Part shown: in pieces, positions 19,009 through 27,230 of the stretch
Layout: each line of letters begins with the position of its first letter
Position numbering within the stretch: position 1 is the first letter of the stretch
Assembly: GCA_965220075.1 (NCBI GenBank)
Contig: OZ244806.1
Span: 1,116,001-1,180,000 of the forward strand
DNA length: 64,000 nucleotides
Origin: G965220075 sp965220075
GTDB taxonomy: Bacteria; Chloroflexota; UBA11872
Reading direction: 5' to 3'
Translations under genes and position numbers: made by a program
The notes under the pieces: generated by a model
Seen by the model: only the letters and a program-made list of their open reading frames with translations
Told to the model about the DNA's origin: nothing
The model's database searches: none

Positions 19009-19237
19009 TGATCGATCCTTGTCCGGCTCATGCTCACGTCGCTCAACTCACCTGGCTCGTCGGTGTACGGCTGCCGACAACCGTCAGCCGGCCCAACCCA
19101 TAGGGTACGAACGTTTGCCGGATACTAGATGTTGGGCATTACTCGGTCAATTCGCGGGGACCCGCCCCGGCGACTTGCTACGCTACAAGCTCCGGGTTTC
19201 ACCTGCCTAGGATCGTCGAAAGAAGGGTAACCGGCTC

Positions 19238-19810
19238 ATGAGCCTGCGCGTCATCCTCGCCGAGGATGAAACCATCATCAGGCTTGATCTGAAGGAACGT
19301 CTGGAAGACGCCGGGTACCGCGTCGTCGGCGAGGCCGGTGATGGCGAGAGCGCCGTGCAAATGGCGCGTGAGCTGCGGCCCGACGTGGTTGTGATGGACG
19401 TCAAGATGCCGGGTATTGACGGTATCGAGGCGGCCCGCCAGCTCACCGAGGATCGGGTTGCCCCCGTGGTCTTGGTGACCGCCCACGGAGACCGCGAGCT
19501 GGTCGAGCGCGCCAGCGCGGCCGGCGTGATCGCGTATGTGCTCAAGCCTTTGCGCAGCGGCGATCTCGAGCCCGCGATCGAGGTCGCCTTGGGCCGCTAC
19601 CACGAGTTTCTTGAGATAACCAGCGACGCCACCAATCTTCGTGACCAGCTCGAGACGCGCAAGGCCGTCGAGCGCGCCAAGGGTCTGCTTATGACCAAGA
19701 TGGGTCTCAGCGAGTCCGACGCCTACAACCGCATCCAGCGGCTGAGCATGGATCGCCGCAAGCCCATGAAGGCGATTGCCGAGGCCATCATCCTCGCGGA
19801 AGAGGTTTAG
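19238..19810 (+). CDS. Response regulator with ANTAR RNA-binding output domain
   Basis: 190 aa. Receiver domain (residues 1-120) keeps the acidic pocket E9-D10, phospho-acceptor D54 in VVVMDVKMPG, T81 and K103. The C-terminal part (about 130-185) is an ANTAR domain (RKAVERAKGLLMTKMGLSESDAYNRIQRLSMDRRK), which binds paired hairpins in target RNAs and acts as an antiterminator. The architecture equals PdtaR of mycobacteria. No histidine kinase lies in the window, so its partner is encoded elsewhere. ATG at 19238; the downstream YfhO-like gene begins 23 bp after its stop. Confidence 0.9.
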   Translation: MSLRVILAEDETIIRLDLKERLEDAGYRVVGEAGDGESAVQMARELRPDVVVMDVKMPGIDGIEAARQLTEDRVAPVVLVTAHGDRELVERASAAGVIAYVLKPLRSGDLEPAIEVALGRYHEFLEITSDATNLRDQLETRKAVERAKGLLMTKMGLSESDAYNRIQRLSMDRRKPMKAIAEAIILAEEV

Positions 19811-19833
19811 GCGGGCGCCGCGCTGAATTCTCG

Positions 19834-22809
19834 ATGACCGTTCTCCCGGTCCGGCGCTGGGCTGATGTCCTCGGGAGATGGTCTTTCGCACCTCGTCCAG
19901 CCGGCCTGGCCGAGCCCGCGTTGGTTGCATGCCTGCTCACGGCCGCGATTTTGGCTGTCTACTGGCGGCTGATCGGCGAAGGACTAGTTCTGGCCGGCTT
20001 CGATACGCAGACCTATTTCTACCCATATTGGACCCATGCGTTCGCCGCCTTGCGGGGTGGCGAGCTTCCGCTCTGGAACCCCCACCTCTTCATGGGAGCG
20101 CCGCTGCTCGCGAATCCGCAAGCGGCCGTGCTCTACCTCCCGAACTGGATCATATTGCCGATGGCGCCCGAGCGGGCGCTGGGAGTCTCGCTCATCCTCC
20201 ACGTGGCTCTGGCCGCTGGCGGAGCGGTGGCGGTAGCGCGGCGTGTGCTTGGCCTGGGCTGGCCGGCCGCGGGCGCGGCCGGAGCGGTCTTCGCCCTTGG
20301 CGGGTTTTTTGCCGGTCAGGCGGGCCACGTGAACCAGGTGAGCGCGGCGGCCTGGCTGCCCTGGTTGACGCTGGGGCTCGACCGCATGCTGGCGCGCGCC
20401 TGGCGCTGGTGGTTCATCACCCCACCCATCGTGGGGCTCCTGCTGTTGGCCGGCCACCCTCAAGAGGCATACATCGCACTGGTCTTCGCGCTCGCGTACG
20501 CGGCCCTGGTGGGGGTGATCGGACGCGGCGGACCTGTTTGGGAAAGGCTCCGCGGCCTGGGCTTCGGCGTGCTCGCCTGGGCCGCCGCGGCCGCCGTGGG
20601 TGCGTTGCTCGCCGCCGCGCAGCTTCTGCCGACCCTGGAGCTCTCACGGCGCTCCATCCGAGCGGAGTCGCTCAGTGCCGCCGAAGCCGCGTCTTTCTCG
20701 TTGCCGGTCGAGGAGGCCCTGTCGGGCTTTCTTCCGACCTTCCTCAGACTGCCGTCGAGCACCGAGTACGTGGCCTACATCGGGTTCGCCGGCGCCGCTC
20801 TTGCGGCGCTGGGAATCGCCGCTCGTATCCGCGAGCCTCGCGCCTGGCTGTTGGTTGCCGTCATCGTGAGCACGATTCTGGTCTCCTTCGGCCCGTCGAC
20901 GCCGGTGTTCGGTATCGCACACCGCTGGATCCCGGGCTTCGATCTCTTTCGCGTGCCGCCTCGTTGGTTGCTGCTGATGGTCTTCTCCGGGGCGCTGCTG
21001 GCCGCCTATGGCACGGAAGCGCTGGCGGCGGCGAGCGCAAGCGTGTGGCGGAGCCTGCGCGGATTGCTGCTGCGCTGGGCGGCCGGTTTGGCGATCCTGG
21101 CCGCTCTGGCACTGTGGCTCGCGCGATCGCAGCTTGCCCTGGCGCCTGACGTTGGCTGGACGTGGGCGCTCGCCGGCCTGCTCACGCTGGCGGTCCTCGC
21201 GGCGCTGTTCGTGGTGCGCGGGGCCGGCTGGCGCTGGATCGCTCCTATCGTCGTCGCGGCGGAGCTCGTGGCGGCCTCGTGGCCGTCGTCCGTCCGTGCC
21301 GCCGTTCCCGATGAGGCCTACGCGCCTGACGGACCCATGCTCTCGGAGCTGCGGGAACGTTCGGGGAACGCGCGCATTCTCGGATTGGCCGACCCATCAT
21401 TCGAGGTGCGCCGGCGCGAGCGTGAGCGTCTCGCGCCGATATGGTTCGATCGTATCGGTGAGCGCTCCTGGCGCGAGTTCCTGGTCACGCTCAAGCATCG
21501 GGACATCTTCAGCCCAAACCTTCCGCTGGCCTACGGCCTGCGCACGCCCGACGGGTACGACGGCGGCGTGTTGCCGCTGGCGAGCTACATAGAGCTTCGC
21601 GACGCTCTCATTCCCGGCTCCGCGCAATCGCCGGATGTAACCATTCAAAGCCAGCTGACCACGATCCCTTCCGATCGTGTGCTCGATACCTTCCGGGTCG
21701 GACTGGTCCTGCAGAACCGGGTGCCGACACTGGAGTTCGAGGGTGCGCACGTGGACTTGCGCTTTCCGCGTCGTGTAGCCGCCCCACTCGTCTTTGATGG
21801 TCTGGATCTGCCTCGCGTCAGCGAGGTGATCGTGGTTATCGACGCGCAGCCGGGGCAAGCCGGAGCGACGGCCGGCTTACTGAGCCTGTTCGGGCCCGCG
21901 GGACGGATAGAGGAAATTGAGCTGCGCCGGTCGCCGCATCACTCGCAGCGCGTGTCCATCGGACCGGGACACTTGGTCTCGGTGCGACCCGGTTTGGAGC
22001 GGCCCGCCTTCTACTCCGCCGCGCCGCTCGACCGGCCGCTCGACATTCACCGGGTGGAGCTGGCGCCGAGCGATGACGAATTCGATCTGCGCGGACTCAC
22101 CCTGGTTCATGCGGACGGCTCCTCCACGTCGCTCGCCGTGGGCCGACAGGGCGTGGCTACCACGCGCGTAGTGGGGGACGTCGTGCTGCTGACCCGGCAG
22201 CCCCCGCCGATCGCCTGGCTGCCTTCGCGCGTTCAGGTCGTTTGGGACTCCGCCGCGGCGCGCGCCGGCGTGGCGTCGCCGGCGTTTGACCCGGCCACCG
22301 AGGCCTGGATCGTCGCCGCCGGGCAAGAAGTTCAAGCGAGCGGACCAGTGGCCGTGCGCCAGGGCGTGCTGGGGTTCCTGCGTTCGATCGGCGCCGCGTC
22401 GCCCGCTGAGCACGCCGGAATGATGTCGGTGTCCGACGCCCGGCTCCTCGGCGCGAGCCCCGGATCGTCGTCCAGCACGCTCGAGTTCCCCGGCGTTGGC
22501 GCGGTGCGGGTGCGCGAGGAGGGCGCCGGGCGGATGGTTCTTGAGGTGGAGACGGAGGGTGAGCAGATAGTTGTGCTGCCGGAGACCATGTATCCGGGCT
22601 GGTCGGCGCGTGTGAATGGCGCGGTCACGCCAGTCTGGCAAGCAAACCTCGCGCAGCGCGCCGTCCTGATTCCGCGCCGCGGCCTGCACACGTTGGAGTT
22701 GGAGTACCGCTCGGTGCCGTTCGAATTCGGCCGTGCCGTGAGTCTCGCCTCGTTCGGCCTCCTGGTCGTGCTCGCGGGTATAGGACTCGCGCACCGTCGC
22801 CGCGTCTAG
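19834..22809 (+). CDS. YfhO-family multi-pass membrane protein
   Basis: 991 aa. About a dozen hydrophobic helices fill residues 20-480 (for example PALVACLLTAAILAVYW, LGFGVLAWAAAAAVGALLAA), with FYPYWTHAFAALRGGELPLWNPHLFMGAP, the typical extracellular loop after helix 1 of YfhO-like GT-C membrane proteins. A large soluble region follows (about 500-960), including the conserved late block PETMYPGWSARVNG, and a final helix near 970. Members act in glycosylation of wall or membrane polymers from lipid-linked sugars; the exact substrate is unknown. The glycosyltransferase gene starts 4 bp after its stop, which supports a joint role in a surface polysaccharide. Confidence 0.8.
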   Translation: MTVLPVRRWADVLGRWSFAPRPAGLAEPALVACLLTAAILAVYWRLIGEGLVLAGFDTQTYFYPYWTHAFAALRGGELPLWNPHLFMGAPLLANPQAAVLYLPNWIILPMAPERALGVSLILHVALAAGGAVAVARRVLGLGWPAAGAAGAVFALGGFFAGQAGHVNQVSAAAWLPWLTLGLDRMLARAWRWWFITPPIVGLLLLAGHPQEAYIALVFALAYAALVGVIGRGGPVWERLRGLGFGVLAWAAAAAVGALLAAAQLLPTLELSRRSIRAESLSAAEAASFSLPVEEALSGFLPTFLRLPSSTEYVAYIGFAGAALAALGIAARIREPRAWLLVAVIVSTILVSFGPSTPVFGIAHRWIPGFDLFRVPPRWLLLMVFSGALLAAYGTEALAAASASVWRSLRGLLLRWAAGLAILAALALWLARSQLALAPDVGWTWALAGLLTLAVLAALFVVRGAGWRWIAPIVVAAELVAASWPSSVRAAVPDEAYAPDGPMLSELRERSGNARILGLADPSFEVRRRERERLAPIWFDRIGERSWREFLVTLKHRDIFSPNLPLAYGLRTPDGYDGGVLPLASYIELRDALIPGSAQSPDVTIQSQLTTIPSDRVLDTFRVGLVLQNRVPTLEFEGAHVDLRFPRRVAAPLVFDGLDLPRVSEVIVVIDAQPGQAGATAGLLSLFGPAGRIEEIELRRSPHHSQRVSIGPGHLVSVRPGLERPAFYSAAPLDRPLDIHRVELAPSDDEFDLRGLTLVHADGSSTSLAVGRQGVATTRVVGDVVLLTRQPPPIAWLPSRVQVVWDSAAARAGVASPAFDPATEAWIVAAGQEVQASGPVAVRQGVLGFLRSIGAASPAEHAGMMSVSDARLLGASPGSSSSTLEFPGVGAVRVREEGAGRMVLEVETEGEQIVVLPETMYPGWSARVNGAVTPVWQANLAQRAVLIPRRGLHTLELEYRSVPFEFGRAVSLASFGLLVVLAGIGLAHRRRV

Positions 22810-22813
22810 CGCC

Positions 22814-24031
22814 ATGAATGTCGTCTTCGTCGCGCCGTTCGGATTCGCCCCCAAGAACACCACCGCGCGCCGTGTCATGCCCATGGCCCGCGCGCTGGCT
22901 CGTTACGGACACGCCATAAGCGTCGTCGTGCCGCCGTACGACGACCCGCGGTCATTCGGGCGGCGCTGGATGGACGCCGGGGTTGAGGTTGTCTGTCTCC
23001 CCAGACCTCGCGTGGCGAGGCTGCCGGGGGCCGGCGCGGCGCTCGCCCAACCGGCTCTGGCCCGTATGGCGCTTCGTTTCATCCGGGAGCGCGCCCCGGC
23101 GCTGGTTCACGTCTTCAAACCGAAGGCGGTCTCGGGACTGGTCCAATACTTGCTGTGGCGCCGCGCCGGGCGGCCGCGCATCGTGCTCGACATGGACGAT
23201 TGGGAGGGCCGCGCCGGCTGGAGCGCCTACGAGGACTATCCGCGCTGGCTGGTGGAGGTGTTCGATCGGCAGGAGCGCTCCGGAATGCTCCGCTGCGACG
23301 CCTTCACCACGGCAAGCCGAACGCTGCATGCGCGCGCGCGCGCACTGCGGCCGGATGCGCCCGCAGTGCGGATCGTGAATGGGTTCTCAACTGAGCTGTA
23401 CGCGGATTGGGATGTACGCCGCCCGGCCTCGGAGGCGCGGCGCCAGTTGGGGTTCTCGGAAAAGGATCGAGTCATCCTCGCGTACTCGCGTTTTTTCGAA
23501 TATCCGGTATCGGATTGGTCGGAGCTGATCCAGCACATCGCGCACGGCGCCGCGGACCTGCGCTTTCTAATCGTTGGCGCCGGAAAATATCGTCAGGAGC
23601 GCGACCTTCAGCTGGAGCTGAGCGCGCGCGGACTCACCGACCGGGCGCGCTTTCTTGGCTGGCTGCCATTCAGGGATCTGGGGCGTGTCCTGGCTTCCGC
23701 CGACCTAGGGTTGATGCCGATGGCCGACACCCTGGCCAACCGATCGAAATGCTCGATCAAGTATCTCGATCTCATGCACGCCGGTGTGCCCGTGCTCACC
23801 ACACCCGTGGGCGAGTACTGCACGTATGTGACGCACGGTGAGACCGGTTTCGTTGCGGATGACGCCTCGCCGGCGGCGGTGGCGCGCGCGGCGCTGCGCG
23901 CGCTCGAGTGCGAGCGCCGGCCGGACATTGCCGCGCGGGCGCGGGCGCGCGCCACTGGAACTCTTACGTGGGACAAGCTCACCGAGCCGGTCCACAATCT
24001 GTACGTGGAGGTCAGTGCTCGAGAGCGCTGA
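22814..24031 (+). CDS. Glycosyltransferase, GT4-like (GT-B fold)
   Basis: 405 aa. Opens with MNVVFVAPFGFAPKNTTARR (N-terminal Rossmann) and contains VIVNGFSTELY-type hinge (residues near 187), RFLGWLPFRDLGRVLASADLGLMPM and SIKYLDLMHAGVPVLTTPVGEYCTYV with the acidic/glycine donor-binding region of GT4 enzymes. Likely transfers a nucleotide-activated sugar to a cell-surface acceptor. It is tightly coupled to the upstream YfhO-like gene (4-bp gap) and converges with cdaR, 12 bp away. Confidence 0.85.
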   Translation: MNVVFVAPFGFAPKNTTARRVMPMARALARYGHAISVVVPPYDDPRSFGRRWMDAGVEVVCLPRPRVARLPGAGAALAQPALARMALRFIRERAPALVHVFKPKAVSGLVQYLLWRRAGRPRIVLDMDDWEGRAGWSAYEDYPRWLVEVFDRQERSGMLRCDAFTTASRTLHARARALRPDAPAVRIVNGFSTELYADWDVRRPASEARRQLGFSEKDRVILAYSRFFEYPVSDWSELIQHIAHGAADLRFLIVGAGKYRQERDLQLELSARGLTDRARFLGWLPFRDLGRVLASADLGLMPMADTLANRSKCSIKYLDLMHAGVPVLTTPVGEYCTYVTHGETGFVADDASPAAVARAALRALECERRPDIAARARARATGTLTWDKLTEPVHNLYVEVSARER

Positions 24032-24043
24032 CCCGCGCCGCGC

Positions 24044-25381
24044 TCACACGCCTGACCGCGTGTTGGGCGTGGGCGTGGGGACCAGGCCGCCGGCGCCGGG
24101 CAGCGGCGTGATAGCGCCCACCGGATCGTCCGCCGCCGCAGTGATCCGCACTGCGATCAAGGTTGGCGTTACCAGCTCGACACGCAATCCCGGCGGCACG
24201 TTGATGAGTGGTTGAATGTCATGCAGACCGGCGGCGCGGTTACGCAGGTCTACTTCGGCCACCACGTCGCCTCCTTGAAGCCCCGTCAGCACTTCGGCCG
24301 GGCCTGCTACCACGATCTGAACGAACGGCTCGTCAGCCGTGGCGCGCAGCCCCGCGCTCAGATTGCTGAACACCACGGCGGCTTGAAGGCTCGTGGTGTC
24401 TTCCAGCGGCTGCACACCCACCGTCACATTGACCAGTTGCCGTTCGCTGAGCACCGTGATCCCCGGCGGCCGCAGGAATCCAACCTCGCGGCGCACGTCG
24501 CCCCGGGCGCCGCTTACGTCCACGGTCTCGGTCGTGACCGTTTCCACACGCTCCAGGTCTTCCTGCTGGCCTTCGATCTCCACGGTGCTCGGCACCACGC
24601 CGAGGCGGCTGATAACGAAACCCGGCGCGAGCTCCCCCGTGACTTCGGCCAGAACGGGCACCCGCTTGCGGCTGGTGATGCGCGTGACCGGCACGGTCAC
24701 TTGCACGATCTGCGGCTGAACCAGCACACCGGCCACCTCTGTCCCCTGGCTATCTATCGGGCGCAGCAAAGTTTGCTGCGTAACCGTGCGCGTGGAGCCT
24801 TCGAGACTGAGTTCGGCCTGCACCGCCGCGACCTGCACCACGGCCGAGGCGCCGCCGCTCACGCTAACCTCCGCGGGTTCGGCGGAGAGCTGGTCGATTT
24901 CGGCGCGAAATCCCGCTGCCGGGGCGCTTTTTACCTGAGCCACTATGGGCACTGTCCGCGTCTCGAGCGGGTCGAGCGACACAGTCACCGTCTCCGGTGT
25001 GACGAGCACTACCTCGACGGCGTGGTATGAGACGGTCACGTCCACTGGCACCTGCTGGACCCCGGCCTTCGCGGTGGCCAGGTCCACTCGCGCCACGAAG
25101 TCACGCAGAGTCAGCCTCGCCACGTCCGACGTTGGCCCTCGCACGTTGACCCGCACCGGCTCGATCTCGGCCGCCAGCACCAGATTCGCGGGGCGGTTTA
25201 CCGGTTCCACGATCAGGTCGTCGGGGAATAGCTCTTCCGTATTTGGGTTCCCCTCCAGTGTGACCGCCGCCCAGACCAGCGCGGAAAGCACCAGCGCTAC
25301 CAGGAATCGCACGCCCAGATTGCGGCTGCCGAATCTGGCGATGCGAATGGCCCAGCGTTCTTGCCGGCTCGGTGCTCGCAC
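24044..25381 (-). CDS. cdaR: CdaR-like protein with YbbR repeats
   Basis: 445 aa. One N-terminal membrane helix (GVRFLVALVLSALVWAAVTL, about residues 23-43) is followed by about four tandem YbbR-type beta domains, each containing a V..V.V.GP or V.V..V pattern (for example EPVRVNVRGPTSDVARL, EPFVQIVVAGPAEVL). CdaR binds and regulates the c-di-AMP synthase CdaA. Its GTG start at 25381 abuts the cdaA stop with no spacer, so they are surely one message. The glmM gene that often follows this pair is absent; downstream is a convergent glycosyltransferase. Confidence 0.85.
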   Translation of the reverse strand: MRAPSRQERWAIRIARFGSRNLGVRFLVALVLSALVWAAVTLEGNPNTEELFPDDLIVEPVNRPANLVLAAEIEPVRVNVRGPTSDVARLTLRDFVARVDLATAKAGVQQVPVDVTVSYHAVEVVLVTPETVTVSLDPLETRTVPIVAQVKSAPAAGFRAEIDQLSAEPAEVSVSGGASAVVQVAAVQAELSLEGSTRTVTQQTLLRPIDSQGTEVAGVLVQPQIVQVTVPVTRITSRKRVPVLAEVTGELAPGFVISRLGVVPSTVEIEGQQEDLERVETVTTETVDVSGARGDVRREVGFLRPPGITVLSERQLVNVTVGVQPLEDTTSLQAAVVFSNLSAGLRATADEPFVQIVVAGPAEVLTGLQGGDVVAEVDLRNRAAGLHDIQPLINVPPGLRVELVTPTLIAVRITAAADDPVGAITPLPGAGGLVPTPTPNTRSGV

Positions 25382-26215
25382 CTATCGGCGCGAGATCCAG
25401 GCCGGCAGGCTCTGCTGCAGCGTCGTGCTGCGTCCCGCCAATGGGAACACGGCTTCCAGCCTTCGACGCAACTGATCAGGCGTGAGGTGGCGATCCAGCC
25501 GTCCATCGGCGGCGAAGGCGATTCCGCCCGTCTCCTCGGAAACCATCACGGCCACCGCGTCGGACGCCTCCGTGATCCCTAGTCCCGCGCGGTGTCGGGT
25601 GCCTACGTGATCCTGCGGACCCAGCGCGTCACTCAGCGGCAGCATCGCGTGCGCCGCTAGCGCGCGCGTTCCCTGTACGATCAAGGCGCCGTCGTGCAAC
25701 TCCGAGCCTGGGTAGAAGACCGTCATCACCAGAGCCCGGGACAGGGCCGCCTCCAGCCGCGTGCCTGTCTCTGCATACTCGTCGAGGCCGCCTTCGCGCT
25801 GCAACACGATCAGCGCACCCCACACCCGTGCTGAAAGCATCTCCGCGGCGCCGACTACCTGGTCGATCATCCGCCGCGTGTCCTCCGCTGTGGTGACCCC
25901 AAAGGGGTGGGCCACGTAGGAGCCGGTGCGTCCGGCGCGCTCGAGCAGCCGCCGGATCTCGGGCTGAAAAACCACGATCACGGCGAACATCATCACCGGC
26001 AGTCCGTTGTCGACAATCCAGTTGATCAGCTCCAGTTGAAGGCCGCGACCGATCACGAACATGACCACCAGCACCACGAGCACGCCGCGAATCAGCACCT
26101 CGGTTTGAGTGCCGCGAATCAGATTCAGAATGACCTGGAACACGAGCCCCACAGCGAGAATCTGTGCGGCAGAGCCGATGCTGAATTGGCTGGTGAGATA
26201 GCCCAGCTGCTCCAC
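25382..26215 (-). CDS. cdaA: Diadenylate cyclase CdaA
   Basis: 277 aa, membrane c-di-AMP synthase making c-di-AMP from two ATP. Three N-terminal hydrophobic helices (residues 17-85) precede the DisA_N domain, with the catalytic motifs LHDGALI (D175-G176-A177) and GTRHRAGLGITE (R207-H208-R209). Both motifs are intact. c-di-AMP controls osmolyte and wall homeostasis. It is followed without spacing by cdaR, and argF lies 35 bp upstream in the same direction. Confidence 0.95.
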   Translation of the reverse strand: MEQLGYLTSQFSIGSAAQILAVGLVFQVILNLIRGTQTEVLIRGVLVVLVVMFVIGRGLQLELINWIVDNGLPVMMFAVIVVFQPEIRRLLERAGRTGSYVAHPFGVTTAEDTRRMIDQVVGAAEMLSARVWGALIVLQREGGLDEYAETGTRLEAALSRALVMTVFYPGSELHDGALIVQGTRALAAHAMLPLSDALGPQDHVGTRHRAGLGITEASDAVAVMVSEETGGIAFAADGRLDRHLTPDQLRRRLEAVFPLAGRSTTLQQSLPAWISRR

Positions 26216-26250
26216 GCGTTCCTCTACCGCTCGCGGGCTGTTACTTCAGT

Positions 26251-27207
26251 CTACTCCCCGCAGGCGTCGGTGAGAGCGGTCGCGCCGCGAATTAGCAGCA
26301 CTAGTACCGCCTTTTGCGCGTGCAGACGATTCTCGGCCTGGTCGAACACCAATGACTGCGGTCCGTCCATGACCTCGTCCGTCACCTCGTCGCCTCTGTG
26401 CGCGGGCAGGCAATGCATGAAGCCCGCCCGCGGTGACGCATATGCCATCAAGCGCGCGTCCACACGGAAAGGTGCGAATGCCTCGCGGCGCGCTTCGGTC
26501 TCCGTCTCGAGCCCCATGCTCACCCAGCTATCCGTGTAAATGATGTCGGCGTCTCGCACCGCCGCCGCCGCGTCGCCGGTCAGGTGGATGGACCCGCCCG
26601 TCTCGTCGGCGATCTCCCGCGCGTGCTCGACCACGTCCGGCTGGGGTTCGTAGCCGGCCGGTGCGCCCACGCGCACGCTCATTCCGGTCAGCGCGCCGCC
26701 CAGCAGCAGGGAGTGGCACACGTTGTATCCGTCGCCTACATACGCCAGCGTGCGACCGCGCAGGGGTCCCAGCCGCTCGGTCATCGTCAGCAGATCACCG
26801 AGGACCTGACAAGGGTGGAAGCGGTCGCTCAGCCCGTTGATCACCGGCACCGAAGCGCTCTCAGCCAGATCTAGGAGCGTCTCGTGCGCGTACACCCGAG
26901 CCATGACGGCCTCCACCCAGCGCTCGAGGTTTCGGGCTATGTCGGGCACCGATTCGCGCACGCCCATTTGCAGGTGCTCGTCCATCAGATCCACCGCGTG
27001 TCCGCCGAGCTGGGTCATTGCCACGGTGAACGTGGTGCGGGTGCGAAGCGAGGCCTTCTCGAACAACATCGCCAGCGTGCGCCCGGCCAGCAGTTGCGGC
27101 CGCTGACCCGCCCGGTGCAGGCGCTTGAGCCGGGCGGCCGCGTCCAGGTTGCTCATGACCTCCGCCGGGCTCAGGTCGCCTAGCGTCAGCAAATCGCGCC
27201 CTTGCAC
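26251..27207 (-). CDS. argF: Ornithine carbamoyltransferase
   Basis: Joins carbamoyl phosphate to ornithine, giving citrulline in arginine synthesis. The carbamoyl-phosphate motif is KASLRTRTTF (family S-T-R-T-R), ornithine motif is HCLPAHRGDEVTDEV, and HPCQVLGDL is present. The frame is open far upstream, but family homology starts at the GTG at 27207 (QGRDLLTLGDLSPAEV), which has GGAGGGAG just upstream, giving 318 aa, a normal length. argG lies elsewhere in the window (51.7 kb). cdaA follows 35 bp after the stop. Confidence 0.93.
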   Translation of the reverse strand: MQGRDLLTLGDLSPAEVMSNLDAAARLKRLHRAGQRPQLLAGRTLAMLFEKASLRTRTTFTVAMTQLGGHAVDLMDEHLQMGVRESVPDIARNLERWVEAVMARVYAHETLLDLAESASVPVINGLSDRFHPCQVLGDLLTMTERLGPLRGRTLAYVGDGYNVCHSLLLGGALTGMSVRVGAPAGYEPQPDVVEHAREIADETGGSIHLTGDAAAAVRDADIIYTDSWVSMGLETETEARREAFAPFRVDARLMAYASPRAGFMHCLPAHRGDEVTDEVMDGPQSLVFDQAENRLHAQKAVLVLLIRGATALTDACGE

Positions 27208-27230
27208 TTTGCTCCCTCCGCCGGGCCGAG

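Noticed and set aside
19009..19237. Possible origin of replication beside dnaN
   Set aside because: No DnaA-box-like TTATCCACA was seen, no dnaA gene, and the divergent gap is short; nothing supports an origin.
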